NCBI RefSeq assembly: GCF_000739695.1
Contig: NZ_BBIO01000006.1
Span: 1 to 64,000, forward strand
Direction of reading: 5' to 3'
Origin: Tepidicaulis marinus
Lineage (GTDB): Bacteria > Pseudomonadota > Alphaproteobacteria > Parvibaculales > Parvibaculaceae
DNA: 64,000 bases
Of this stretch, positions 53,749-61,982 are shown piece after piece. A model generated the notes under the pieces. That model worked only from the letters and a program-made list of their open reading frames with translations, was not told the origin of the DNA and did no database searches. The translations under genes and the position numbers were made by a program. Position 1 is the stretch's first letter. Every line of letters starts with the position of its first letter.

Positions 53749-54555
53749 TCAAGATGCCGGGAAGAGCGCGTCCGTTTTGCCGGTGAGGTAATAGGCAGTC
53801 AGCCCGAGCCATTCCTTGACGGCGAAATCGGTGAAGGCGATGCCGTCGGACGAAAAATAGAAGAAGGAGAAGGTATGCTCGCCGCCGGTTTGATAATCGG
53901 CGGGATAGGGCAGAACCTCGAAACCTGCCGCGCGGAAGGTGCCGAGCGCGCGGGGCATGTGATAGGCGGAGGTGATGAGGAGCCAGGGCGCTGCCTCGCT
54001 TGCTCCGAGCCCGGCGGCCATCGCCTTGGCTTTCACCGCGTTCTCATGGGTGTTGCGCGAGTGTTTTTCGAGAATGAGCCGTTCCGGCGCAACGCCGATC
54101 CCGGTCAAAACCTCCGCCATGATTTCCGCTTCCGAGGCAATGGCCTCATCGCCCGGCAAGAGCGCGTTGTTGCCGCCGGAAAGAAGAAGCGGGATTCCGG
54201 GATAGCGCTCAGCGAGCTGGCGGGCTGCCAGCAGCCGTTCGCCGCCAGAGAGAATGGCAGGCTCGCCCCGCGCCGCGCTCACTTCCATATGAACCGCGCC
54301 GCCAAGCACGATGATGCCGGCGGGTGTGCCGGTTATTTCCGCTCGCGGAATACGGTCTTCGAGCCCTGCCGTCAAAACCCGGCCGAGCGGCGAAAAGGAA
54401 ATCACGAAAAGCCCGCAAAGCCCGATGGCGAGACAAGCGCGCCCGAGCCGCCGGAATCTGGTCAGCGAGAGCGCAAAACCGCCCGCACTTAAAAACAGAA
54501 AAGCGGCGGAGGGCTGCAAAAAGAACCAGACGATCTTGGACAGCGCGAAAAACAT
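53749..54555 (-). CDS. YdcF/ElyC family (DUF218) membrane protein
   Basis: 268 residues. Two N-terminal membrane helices (about 5-30 and 37-58), then a periplasmic DUF218 Rossmann-like domain: 'GIIVLGGAVHME', 'GGERLLAARQLAERYPG', 'LLLSGGNNALLPGDEAIASEAEIMAEVL', in short S-G-G-N and S-E-A, 'EKHSRNTHENA' and 'LLITSAYHMPRAL'. Relatives SanA and ElyC affect envelope permeability and lipid-carrier use in peptidoglycan synthesis. It lies 72 bases after the Gfo/Idh/MocA gene on the same strand. Confidence 0.8.
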   Translation of the reverse strand: MFFALSKIVWFFLQPSAAFLFLSAGGFALSLTRFRRLGRACLAIGLCGLFVISFSPLGRVLTAGLEDRIPRAEITGTPAGIIVLGGAVHMEVSAARGEPAILSGGERLLAARQLAERYPGIPLLLSGGNNALLPGDEAIASEAEIMAEVLTGIGVAPERLILEKHSRNTHENAVKAKAMAAGLGASEAAPWLLITSAYHMPRALGTFRAAGFEVLPYPADYQTGGEHTFSFFYFSSDGIAFTDFAVKEWLGLTAYYLTGKTDALFPAS

Positions 54556-54627
54556 GAAGCTCCTTTAAACGGTCTTTGCGCAGCCTAACGCCAAGCCCTC
54601 GCCAAACTCTTAAGCGCCTCCAGTCTT

Positions 54628-55803
54628 TCAAGCGCGCCCGAGCGCCGCGTGAAGCCGCTGCCAGAGCGGCGCGCAATCGACGATTTTACCCTCCCGCATC
54701 GCTTCATCCGCGGCCATGACGGTGAGGCCCGCCACCATGGCGTCATAGACCTGCACGGGGAAGGGTGCGCCTTCCAGTAAGTGGGCGGCAAGATCCCGTC
54801 CCATTTGCGGGTCCGAGCCGTAATGCTCATGAAGATTGCCGCCTACGGTTTGTTCCTCGCGCGGGCGGCGTCCGAAGGCTTCTGAATAGGTGAGCGTATT
54901 CGTCACAAGATCGGCTTCGAGCGCGCCTTTCGTGCCCGCGAAATACCAGCGCCGCTGCAGGATGCCCGCATGGGTGTTGGTATGGAAGGCAAGCTGTACG
55001 CCGTTTTCATAATGGATGAGCGCGGTTTGATGATCCACGGCATCGCCCTTGGAGCGGAAGACATCGCTCGCCCCGTTCCAGCCGCCGGGCCAAAGCGAAT
55101 AGGCCGCCTCGCCGCCCGGATATGTCTCCTCTTTAAGCGCTTCATGCTCGGGCGTGAAAATGCGCCTGCCGCCGAAACTTGCAACCCGCGCGGGCAGCGC
55201 CCCGGCGAACTGCCGGTAAAGGTCGAAATCATGGCAGCATTTATCGAGCAGATAAGAGCCGCCATGGGCGCTGTCCCGCCGCCAGTCCCGCATCAAAAAG
55301 CCGCCATGTTCGGGATGAAGATGCTCGTTGCCTTCGAAGCTGATAAGCGTGCCGAGCTTTCCTTCGTCGAAATAGCGGCGCACTTCGCGCACAAGCGGGG
55401 AGGAGCGCAGCACGAGGCCGACCAGCACCGACGCTTCGCCATGGTCGCGCAAGAGTTCGGCAAGCTCGAAGGTTTCTTCCGCCGTGCGCACCACGGGCTT
55501 TTCGGTGAAGACCCGCACGCCTGCCTCAAGCCCTGCCTTGATATGGGCAAGGTGAAGGTGGTTGGGCGAGCCGACCATCAGAAGGTCGGGCTCGGTTGCG
55601 GCGATGAGCGCCTCGACGCTCTCGAAGGCCGTGCCCGCCTCAATCCCGTGCTGCTCGAGCGAGGCAAGACCCGCCGGGGCAGGGTCGGCATAGCCGGCGA
55701 TCTTCATGGATGGGGCGGCAGCCATTACATGGCGCAGCACGGTTGCGATGCGGTGGCCGAGCCCGGCCACGGCGATACGGAATTCTTTTTGGGATTTGCT
55801 CAT
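54628..55803 (-). CDS. Gfo/Idh/MocA family oxidoreductase
   Basis: 391 residues. N-terminal Rossmann fold ('RIAVAGLGHRIATVLRH', about 8-24) and the family's 'VRVFTEKPVVRTAEE' with the catalytic E-K-P Lys. 'GGSYLLDKCCHDFDLYRQF' carries the C-terminal active-site His/Asp. These NAD(P)-dependent enzymes act on sugars, inositols or sugar-nucleotides; two Cys next to the active-site His are unusual. Divergent from the phosphofructokinase gene. Substrate unknown. Confidence 0.8.
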   Translation of the reverse strand: MSKSQKEFRIAVAGLGHRIATVLRHVMAAAPSMKIAGYADPAPAGLASLEQHGIEAGTAFESVEALIAATEPDLLMVGSPNHLHLAHIKAGLEAGVRVFTEKPVVRTAEETFELAELLRDHGEASVLVGLVLRSSPLVREVRRYFDEGKLGTLISFEGNEHLHPEHGGFLMRDWRRDSAHGGSYLLDKCCHDFDLYRQFAGALPARVASFGGRRIFTPEHEALKEETYPGGEAAYSLWPGGWNGASDVFRSKGDAVDHQTALIHYENGVQLAFHTNTHAGILQRRWYFAGTKGALEADLVTNTLTYSEAFGRRPREEQTVGGNLHEHYGSDPQMGRDLAAHLLEGAPFPVQVYDAMVAGLTVMAADEAMREGKIVDCAPLWQRLHAALGRA

Positions 55804-55890
55804 GGGTGATGCGGGCGGGTCATAGTCTTGCAGATTATTTGTTCTATGCTTTCATGGAGCATATCAGAGCAGCTTCAGGCGGAGTAGCGC

Positions 55891-57045
55891 ATGCGGATCG
55901 GAATTTTGACGGGCGGCGGCGATGTGCCGGGCCTCAATCCTTGCATCAAGGCAGTGACGCGGCGGGCGGCGGAGCTCGGCTGGGAGGTTGTGGGTTTCCG
56001 GCGCGGCTGGGCGGGGCCGTTGAACGTGGACCCGGATGATCCGGAAAGCCTGGAAAAATGGACCCTGCCGCTCACCCCTAATGCCGTGCGCACGATCGAC
56101 CGGACGGGCGGCACGATCCTCCATACCTCCCGCACCAAGCCGAGCAAGGTGAAGCCTGCGGATCTGCCGGAGCGCTTGCAGGGAAAGCTGCAGCCCGGTA
56201 AAGACGGCACGGTGGATTGCACGGCGCCTATTCTCGCGGCGCTGGAAAAAATGAAAATCGATGTGCTCATCCCGATCGGGGGCGATGACACGCTCTCTTA
56301 TGGCGCGCGCCTCCACCAGGAAGGCATGAAGGTCATGTCCATCCCGAAGACGATGGATAATGACGTTTACGGCACCGATTATTGCATCGGCTTTTCGACG
56401 GCGGTCTCCCGCTCCGTCGAGCATATTCATGCGCTGCGCACCTCCACGGGCAGTCATGAGCGCATTGCGGTGATCGAGCTTTTCGGGCGCAATTCCGGCG
56501 AGACCGCGCTCATCGCGGGGTATTTGGCCGATGTCGACCGCGTGCTCATCGCCGAGGAGCCTTTCGATGTGCAGCATTTAAGCGAGCTTGCGGCAAAAGA
56601 CCGGGCGGACAATCCCGCCAATTATTCCATGGTCGTCGTTTCCGAAGGCGCGCAGATGCAGGGCGGGGAGATCATGGAGCGGGGCGAGGCGGATGCCTAC
56701 GGGCACCGCAAGCTCGGCGGGATCGGCCAGGTGCTGGGCGAGGAGATCAAGCAGCGCACGGGCATCAACATCATCTCCCAGTCGCTGGGCTATATGATGC
56801 GGGCGGGCGCGCCCGACGCGCTCGATGTGATGGTCGCCAAAAGTTATGGCACCATGGCCGTGCAGCTTATCGAAGAAGGCAAGTCCGGCCTGATGATGGC
56901 GCTGCGCGATGGCAATTACACCGCCATGCCGGGCGATATCTGCATCAAGGGCGAGCGGCGGGTGGATGTCGCCGCTTTTTACGACAAGGAAAATTACCGT
57001 CCGCGCATCACCCGCGTCTCGGGCCTGCCCATGTTCCTTTATTGA
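55891..57045 (+). CDS. 6-phosphofructokinase, PPi-type signature
   Basis: 384 residues, group II/III PFK size. '[20 protein letters not shown]' is the phosphate loop, '[12 protein letters not shown]' (130-141) has Asp at the position that is Gly in ATP-enzymes, and 'PKTMDNDV' (152-159) has Lys where ATP-enzymes have Gly. In the standard E. coli numbering Asp104 plus Lys124 predicts pyrophosphate as phosphoryl donor, making the step reversible. '[16 protein letters not shown]' and '[13 protein letters not shown]' are the substrate sites. ATG 55891 has AGCAGCTTCAGGCGGAG upstream. Donor specificity needs assay. Confidence 0.88.
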   Translation: MRIGILTGGGDVPGLNPCIKAVTRRAAELGWEVVGFRRGWAGPLNVDPDDPESLEKWTLPLTPNAVRTIDRTGGTILHTSRTKPSKVKPADLPERLQGKLQPGKDGTVDCTAPILAALEKMKIDVLIPIGGDDTLSYGARLHQEGMKVMSIPKTMDNDVYGTDYCIGFSTAVSRSVEHIHALRTSTGSHERIAVIELFGRNSGETALIAGYLADVDRVLIAEEPFDVQHLSELAAKDRADNPANYSMVVVSEGAQMQGGEIMERGEADAYGHRKLGGIGQVLGEEIKQRTGINIISQSLGYMMRAGAPDALDVMVAKSYGTMAVQLIEEGKSGLMMALRDGNYTAMPGDICIKGERRVDVAAFYDKENYRPRITRVSGLPMFLY

Positions 57046-57051
57046 GGCGCG

Positions 57052-57507
57052 CTACTGGTCCTTGTAAGGGCTTTGCGAGGCCGGGGCGGGCGGCGCGGCT
57101 TTAAAGCGGATGGCGGGCTCGCCATCGGCATCTTTGAAGAGCAGGACGCCGTCTTCCGCTTCCCAGGTCTTGGTTGCGGCAAGCGCGGCAATGACAGCCT
57201 GCTCCTGCGCCATGAAAGGGTCGGGGCAGGCCATCTTGGTCATGGGGCCGGGGTCGAGCCGCACCTCGGCACCGTCGAAATGTGCCTTCCCGCTCAGTGA
57301 ATTACAGCCCGCATTGCCGCCATAGCGGCCGCTTTCGGTGAAGGTGAAAGCGGCCTCGCTTTCCTCGCTTACCGGTTTGCCGTTCACATCCGTGACGAGC
57401 CATTTCTTCTCGTAAAGCACGGAAGGGTCCGCGCCGTTTTCAGTTGACGCGGAAGGCTCGCAGGCGGCAAGCAAGAAGAGGGCGGCAATAAGCGGGGCGT
57501 ATTTCAT
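57052..57507 (-). CDS. META-domain lipoprotein
   Basis: 151 residues. The signal peptide ends in the lipobox L-L-A-A-C (Cys16). One META domain follows (HslJ-like): 'KKWLVTDVNGKPVS', 'GRYGGNAGCNSLSGK' (the N-x-x-x-G-x-N-x-x-x-G core), 'DPGPMTKMACPDPFMAQEQAV' and 'LLFKDADGEPAIRFK'. HslJ affects novobiocin resistance and is heat-induced; the biochemical role is unknown. The domain has three Cys. Single gene, convergent with the phosphofructokinase. Confidence 0.8.
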   Translation of the reverse strand: MKYAPLIAALFLLAACEPSASTENGADPSVLYEKKWLVTDVNGKPVSEESEAAFTFTESGRYGGNAGCNSLSGKAHFDGAEVRLDPGPMTKMACPDPFMAQEQAVIAALAATKTWEAEDGVLLFKDADGEPAIRFKAAPPAPASQSPYKDQ

Positions 57508-57587
57508 ATCGGGTCTTTCCGTCAGGGGCCATCAGGCGTTTGAGCGCAAACGTTCAAGGCGCGCTTTTGTTCCCTTCGGAAATGATA

Positions 57588-58025
57588 TCAAGCGGAAAGC
57601 AGACGTTCCACGGCGCGCGCTTTCAGCACCAGTTTGCCCTCATCATTCGTAAAGGTGGCTTCCACATAAGCCTGGCTCTTGCTCATGTTGAGGACACGGC
57701 CCTCGCAGCGGAGCGTGCCTTTCGTGACCGGGCGGAAGAAATGCATTTGCAGATCCGAGGTGGTGAAATTCTGATCATCCTCAAGCTGCGTCATCAGCGC
57801 AAAAGAGCAGGTCTGATCGGCAAGCGTTGCCAGATACCCGCCGAACACCGCCACGGGGTTCATATAGTCGGGATTGACGTCCCATTCGTAAACGATGTGC
57901 CCGTCGCCCACTTCCGTCAGCCGGCCCGCATAAAGATTGAGCGCGGCGACATGGGGCGGCGCTTTTTCCAAATTCTGTTCCTGAATGCGGGTGAGAATAT
58001 TCTTCCAGCTCGGCATCGCCCCCAT
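57588..58025 (-). CDS. PaaI-type hotdog thioesterase
   Basis: 145 residues, one hotdog domain: 'NPVAVFGGYLATLADQTCSFAL' carries the G-G-x-x-x-x-x-x-D helix with the catalytic Asp, 'FTTSDLQMHFFRPVTKGTLRCEGRVL' the long strand pair and 'YVEATFTNDEGKLVLKA' the end. It hydrolyses acyl- or aryl-CoA thioesters. Start at 58025 (AAAGGAG close upstream); ATG 58016 is possible. Third gene of the marR-ICL/PEPM-thioesterase operon (8 bases between). Confidence 0.8.
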   Translation of the reverse strand: MGAMPSWKNILTRIQEQNLEKAPPHVAALNLYAGRLTEVGDGHIVYEWDVNPDYMNPVAVFGGYLATLADQTCSFALMTQLEDDQNFTTSDLQMHFFRPVTKGTLRCEGRVLNMSKSQAYVEATFTNDEGKLVLKARAVERLLSA

Positions 58026-58033
58026 CGGCTCCT

Positions 58034-58897
58034 TTACTCGGTCTTGAACTTTGCGGCATCGGCCAGCATTTCGGGCAGGCCGACGATCTCGTTATAGCGC
58101 TGGAAGGTGACCCGTTCCTGGGCCTCTGGCAAGCGGCCTTCCTTCAAAAGCCCGCCATAGACGTTTTCAAGCAGCCGGGCAGCGCAGAGAAGCGCGGAGA
58201 CGGGAAAGAGCGCAAGCTTATAGCCCATCGCCTCGAGCGTGCCTGTATCGAGATAAGGCGTCTTGCCGTCCTCGACCATATTCGCGGTAAGTGCGGCGCC
58301 TTTGAAAGTGGCGGCGATCTTTTCCATCTCCTCAAGGCTTTGCGGCGCCTCGATGAAAAGAATATCGGCGCCCGCTTCCAGAAAAGCCTCCCCCCGGCGC
58401 AAAGCCTCATCGAGGCCGAGCGGGGCGCGCGCATCCGTGCGCGCCATGATCTTGAAGGCGGGGGAGCGGCGCGCTTCAACCGCCGCGCGGATTTTCGCCG
58501 CCGCCGCTTCCTTGCCGATGACTTCCTTGTTTTCCATATGCCCGCAGCGTTTGGGCAGCGCCTGATCTTCCAATTGAATGGCGGCTGCCCCGGCCTGCTC
58601 ATAGGCCGCCGTCAGCCGCGCGGTCTGCAAGGGCCCGCCATGGCCGTTGTCCCCGTCGGCGATCAGCGGGGCGGGGCCTGCCGCCGCTGCCATGGCGCGC
58701 ACGCGCTCGGTCATTTCCGAAGCGCTCATCAGCCCGATATCGGGCAGGCCGAGAGCGGAACCTGCCACCGAAAAGCCGGATAGATAAACCGCCTTTGCCC
58801 CGGCCTGCCGGGCGATGCGCGCGGAAAGCGCGTCATAAGCGCCGGGAGCAAGAATGAGGCCGTCTTCTTTTAAATGGGCGTCCAGTGTTTTGGTCAT
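58034..58897 (-). CDS. Isocitrate lyase/PEP mutase superfamily enzyme
   Basis: 287 residues from ATG 58897. 'LILAPGAYDALSARIARQAGAKAVYLSG' starts the barrel, in part; 'LIADGDNGHGG' gives the Asp metal ligands; 'AAIQLEDQALPKRCGHMENKEV' carries the K-R-C-G-H active-site loop of methylisocitrate lyase-like members; 'MARTDARAPLG' follows. It should cleave a C-C bond in a 2-hydroxy di/tricarboxylate (2-methylisocitrate, oxaloacetate or similar). It starts one base after the marR stop, so the two are coupled. Confidence 0.82.
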   Translation of the reverse strand: MTKTLDAHLKEDGLILAPGAYDALSARIARQAGAKAVYLSGFSVAGSALGLPDIGLMSASEMTERVRAMAAAAGPAPLIADGDNGHGGPLQTARLTAAYEQAGAAAIQLEDQALPKRCGHMENKEVIGKEAAAAKIRAAVEARRSPAFKIMARTDARAPLGLDEALRRGEAFLEAGADILFIEAPQSLEEMEKIAATFKGAALTANMVEDGKTPYLDTGTLEAMGYKLALFPVSALLCAARLLENVYGGLLKEGRLPEAQERVTFQRYNEIVGLPEMLADAAKFKTE

Positions 58898-58898
58898 G

Positions 58899-59384
58899 TC
58901 ATCTCTCCCCGGCGCGGGCCTTGGCGCGCGCGGCCTTAGTGCCCGGCTCGCCCCAATCGGCATTCAGTATGGAGCGCAGCTCGCTGAGCGCCGCTGCGCC
59001 CAGATTCTCTTCCAGTCTTTTTTCAAGCCCGCTCAAAATGGAAGCGGCTTCCTCGCGCATCGGCGCGCCCTCCGGGGCAAATTCCACGATCTTGCAGCGC
59101 TTGTCTTCCGGGTCGGGCACCAGGCGGATGAGGTTTTTTTCTTCCAGTTCCTTCAGCGCCGTGTGCATGGACTGGCGCGTCACGCCGATCAGCCGGGCAA
59201 GGGCGCTCGGGCGCTGCACACCCGATTGCACATAAATCATGGTCATGGATTCAAGCCGCCGCACACCGCCCCAGCCGCGCGCTTCCAGGCTCTCCTGCAA
59301 GGCGCCGTCGAACCACATGAAGCGGGCAAGCAGCAGCGCCATCAGCATCCCAGGCTGTCTTTCTTCCGGCTCGGCCTGCAACAT
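58899..59384 (-). CDS. MarR family regulator
   Basis: 161 residues from ATG 59384, six bases after GCGGAG; the TTG at 59405 lies in a TTGAGTCAA palindrome and is less likely. The winged helix is at about 45-115 ('PSALARLIGVTRQSMHTALKELEEKNLI', core LARLIGVTRQSMHTAL; wing 'PDPEDKRCKIVEF'). It should regulate its own operon and perhaps the divergent CMD-VOC pair. One Cys in the wing could sense oxidation. Confidence 0.85.
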   Translation of the reverse strand: MLQAEPEERQPGMLMALLLARFMWFDGALQESLEARGWGGVRRLESMTMIYVQSGVQRPSALARLIGVTRQSMHTALKELEEKNLIRLVPDPEDKRCKIVEFAPEGAPMREEAASILSGLEKRLEENLGAAALSELRSILNADWGEPGTKAARAKARAGER

Positions 59385-59396
59385 AAATTTCTCCGC

Positions 59397-59405
59397 TTGA
59401 GTCAA
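59397..59405. promoter_or_regulatory. MarR operator candidate
   Basis: TTGA-G-TCAA palindrome just upstream of marR and 72 bases before the CMD gene, in their common gap. Confidence 0.35.
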
Positions 59406-59476
59406 TCGTCAGTTTATCTTACGTTTTTCGAGAGGATGCAATGGGCCCCGCACCAAAAGCGGGGCGGGGAGGAAGA

Positions 59477-60121
59477 ATGCCGCGTCTCAGGCAAGTGGCA
59501 AAGGCGGATGCAGATCCCCTTGCCCAAAAACTCTATGAGGTTCTGTTCGGCAAGCGCGACCCGGTGAAGGAGCCGGGCACCGCCACGGGCACGCCCGGCA
59601 ATTGGTGGACCGTCTTCGCGCTGGTGCCCGATGCTTTCAAGCACACGCTGGAAGGGTTTCAGTTCTACCGGAGCCCGGAGCGCAAGATCGATCCGAAGCT
59701 GCGCGAACTTGGCCAGATCCGGGCGGGCTTTGCCCGGGGTTCGCAATTCGTTTTCTCGCAGCATTGCAAAGCTTGCCGCGATGTGGGGCTGACGGAAGCG
59801 CAGATCGAGGCGATCCCCCACTGGCAGATCGCCGATGTCTTCAGCCCGCTTGAGCGGGCGGTGCTTGCCTATACGGACTGTCTTGTCCTGCAAAGCGGGC
59901 GCGTGCCCGAGGCGATATTCGAAGCGCTGAAAGCGCATCTTTCCGATGAGGAAATTCTGGAGCTGACCTACATCACCGCGACCTATGACATGCATGCCAC
60001 CATGTCCCGCGCGCTGCGCCTGGAATATGACGACGTGGATGAGCGCGTGGTGGAGATCGCCGCGCCCGAAGGCGCTTCCAACGATGTGATGAGCATGGCC
60101 GATCACGGCAAGAAGGAGTGA
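59477..60121 (+). CDS. Carboxymuconolactone decarboxylase family protein (AhpD-like)
   Basis: 214 residues from ATG 59477 (GGGGAGGAAG upstream). The conserved core is 'RELGQIRAGFARGSQFVFSQHCKACRDVGLTEAQI', with the C-x-x-C pair in 'HCKACRD' and the adjacent His of AhpD-like thiol peroxidase partners. A following helix has 'LTYITATYDMHATMSRAL'. The family covers decarboxylases and disulfide reductases; the CxxC favours redox chemistry. A VOC gene follows after 4 bases. Confidence 0.8.
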   Translation: MPRLRQVAKADADPLAQKLYEVLFGKRDPVKEPGTATGTPGNWWTVFALVPDAFKHTLEGFQFYRSPERKIDPKLRELGQIRAGFARGSQFVFSQHCKACRDVGLTEAQIEAIPHWQIADVFSPLERAVLAYTDCLVLQSGRVPEAIFEALKAHLSDEEILELTYITATYDMHATMSRALRLEYDDVDERVVEIAAPEGASNDVMSMADHGKKE

Positions 60122-60125
60122 GGAA

Positions 60126-60656
60126 ATGGGATATCACCATCTGGCGCTTGCCGCCCGCGACATGAAAGCCATTCACGCCCTTTACGAAGGGGTGATGGAA
60201 TTTGAGCTGGTGAAAGTCGAAATCGGCCCGGCGCCCGAAGGCGGCTGGGCGAAACACTTCTTCTACCGGATGGAAGATGACAGCAAATTCATCGCTTTTT
60301 GGGAGCTGCATGACGTGCCGGGAACGGAAAGCTTCGAAACGAGCCTGTCGAAAGCCGCCGGCGTGCCCGATCACATCAATCATATTTCCTTCGATGTGAA
60401 GGACAGGGCGGAGCTTGAACGGCGGCGGGAGAAATGGCGCGCTGCCGGGCTCGACGTTCTGGAGATCGACCATAATTGGTGCCACTCGATCTATACCAAA
60501 GACCCGAACGGCAATTTCGTCGAGTTCTGCCTGACGACCGGCGCCTTTAGCAAGGCGGATCGGGAAGAAGCGCTTGCCGCGCTCAGCGCCGACGAGCCTG
60601 CCTTTTCAAAGCCGCCCGCTTCCGTGAAGGTGCATCAGGCAAAAGCGGCTTCTTAA
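60126..60656 (+). CDS. VOC family dioxygenase-like protein
   Basis: 176 residues. 'MGYHHLALAARDMKAIHALYEGVM' starts the first beta-alpha unit with a metal-binding His pair, 'DHINHISFDVKD' has the second His, and 'YTKDPNGNFVEFCLTT' the Glu, giving the 2-His-1-Glu set of extradiol dioxygenases and glyoxalases. Parts of its 3' end (60444-60471 and 60601-60652) recur at 61886-61963. ATG 60126 follows GAAGGAGTGAGG. Cotranscribed with the CMD gene. Confidence 0.82.
   Translation: MGYHHLALAARDMKAIHALYEGVMEFELVKVEIGPAPEGGWAKHFFYRMEDDSKFIAFWELHDVPGTESFETSLSKAAGVPDHINHISFDVKDRAELERRREKWRAAGLDVLEIDHNWCHSIYTKDPNGNFVEFCLTTGAFSKADREEALAALSADEPAFSKPPASVKVHQAKAAS
60444..60652 (+). repeat. Parent segments of the scarred VOC copy at 61886-61963
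   Basis: 28 bases (60444-60471) and 52 bases (60601-60652) of the VOC gene are repeated, joined directly, at 61886-61963. The 129 bases between them are missing from the copy, the joint being at a shared CC. Confidence 0.9.
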
Positions 60657-60818
60657 GCAGGGGGAGTCTCTTGGGGGGAGCGCCATGCAGGATTTTCTGT
60701 CGTCCTGTTATGCGGAAATAAAATTCGTCTGTATGTTTCCCGATGCGCTATTATTAACTTGCCCGTATCCAACGCCTTGCAAGCAATACCACTGTATCCA
60801 TTTGGTGGCGACACAGAC
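60657..60818. other. AT-richer non-coding start of the island
   Basis: From just after the VOC stop the sequence becomes visibly AT-richer than the surroundings. I see no gene, terminator or insertion-sequence end in it. Confidence 0.5.
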
Positions 60819-60932
60819 TTAGCAATGACTTCGTACCATCTCACGAGTGGAAACCTGTAACGTGTCCCCGCGCATCAAGGCATTGTCATACGCAAACCTA
60901 GCAAGCTCTGCATCGGAGAGAAGATTAGTCAT
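60819..60932 (-). CDS. Possible small coupled ORF (37 aa), perhaps a gene remnant
   Basis: ATG 60932 lies inside the stop of the upstream hypothetical gene (8-base overlap) and opens a 37-residue frame starting MTNLLSDAELARFAYD and ending at TAA 60821-60819. It looks like the head of a longer protein cut short. Low confidence that it is a functional gene. Confidence 0.3.
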   Translation of the reverse strand: MTNLLSDAELARFAYDNALMRGDTLQVSTREMVRSHC

Positions 60933-61734
60933 TGCAGCTACCTTCCAGGTTCTTCATCGGAATATCCAAAATTTCATCCACAGAGCACCAAACGTCATTC
61001 GGGATAACGAAAGCATATTCCCCTCCGGGACTATTCCAGCTCTCTCCCCCGACCGCAGGGAGAGAAAGAACAATTTGAGCACGCGATGACTGAGCCACCT
61101 CAAGCATTTTTTCCAACCACCTTTTGCTGCCAACGAAGATTCTCAGATAGACGAATTCAGGAAAGTAATTCGGATCGATCTCTATTAAACTTGCCGAATT
61201 CCAAAATCCCCGAAGAGCCTCAGGATCTCTTGAAAAGTTTGTGGAGCGGAGATGCACTGGGAATATTTTGTCGCTGCGATATGGAAGTGGGCGGGCAGCA
61301 CTAGGCGGAAAATGCATGCGCGCTTGAAAGCCTGCCCTTCCGACCCATTGTTCATGCGGCAGATCAAGCTGCACTTTCTTGGAAACAAGAATGCGCAGAT
61401 CAAAAACATTTGCACTGCCGTAAGAGTACCCATTTAACTGAACCGCACCTATCCAATCGGGGAGAGCAGAAGTGAGATGCCTTCCTTCTGTTGGAAAACG
61501 GAAACGTTTGGCAAAACTCGGCGAATAGAACAATGCTCTAAAATCAATGCGGTCCTCGCACAAACTCGTCTCGCGGATAGAACTCTCGTTTGTACCCTTT
61601 GAAAGCAAGCGTGTAGGAACACTCCCTTCTGAGCACTGCTCACCTGCGATATCAGCATGCAGAGCCACAGGAAACACCACCCCCAGCAGCAGCACGGCGC
61701 ATTGTAAAAGTAGGCGGTCTTTCCAGTTCAGCAT
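60925..61734 (-). CDS. Exported protein of unknown function in an AT-rich island
   Basis: 269 residues from ATG 61734 (GAGG six bases upstream; GTG 61746 is an alternative). A typical signal peptide (about 1-30, ending 'ALHA') is followed by a soluble body with conserved-looking 'DWIGAVQLNGYSYGSANVFDL', in part, 'KIFPVHLRSTNF' and a C-terminal 'EYAFVIPNDVWCSVDEIL'. Cysteines at about 33, 60, 250s and the end may pair. No family is recognised. Its base composition is more AT-rich than any other gene here, suggesting acquisition by transfer. Confidence 0.55.
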   Translation of the reverse strand: MLNWKDRLLLQCAVLLLGVVFPVALHADIAGEQCSEGSVPTRLLSKGTNESSIRETSLCEDRIDFRALFYSPSFAKRFRFPTEGRHLTSALPDWIGAVQLNGYSYGSANVFDLRILVSKKVQLDLPHEQWVGRAGFQARMHFPPSAARPLPYRSDKIFPVHLRSTNFSRDPEALRGFWNSASLIEIDPNYFPEFVYLRIFVGSKRWLEKMLEVAQSSRAQIVLSLPAVGGESWNSPGGEYAFVIPNDVWCSVDEILDIPMKNLEGSCND

Positions 61735-61885
61735 GCCAAGCCTCACGTTTTTTAAAAATAAAATTTTTCTTTTAAATAATCAAACTCAATGAAAGCACGA
61801 TGTGGGCGAAATGGCGTGTTTTTTAGTGCCCGCATGCACAGCACTCCCAATCGAGAGACTTGCTAGATGACCAAAACCGCGAGCC

Positions 61886-61963
61886 GCCGGGCTCGACGTT
61901 CTGGAGATCGACCTTTTTAAAGCCGCCCGCTTCCGTGAAGGTGCATCAGGCAAAAGCGGCTTC
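61886..61963 (+). pseudogene. Scarred second copy of the VOC gene 3' part
   Basis: 78 bases: 61886-61913 equals 60444-60471 exactly, and 61912-61963 equals 60601-60652 with one change (C to T). Together they are a VOC fragment with an internal 129-base deletion at a CC microhomology, in the same orientation as the parent. Confidence 0.9.
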
Positions 61964-61982
61964 CGCCCAACCCTTTTAAGGA

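Noticed and set aside
60653-60844. 63-residue frame at the island edge, considered as a transposase remnant
   Set aside because: It begins at the VOC stop, shows no transposase motif, and no terminal inverted repeats or target duplication were found around it.
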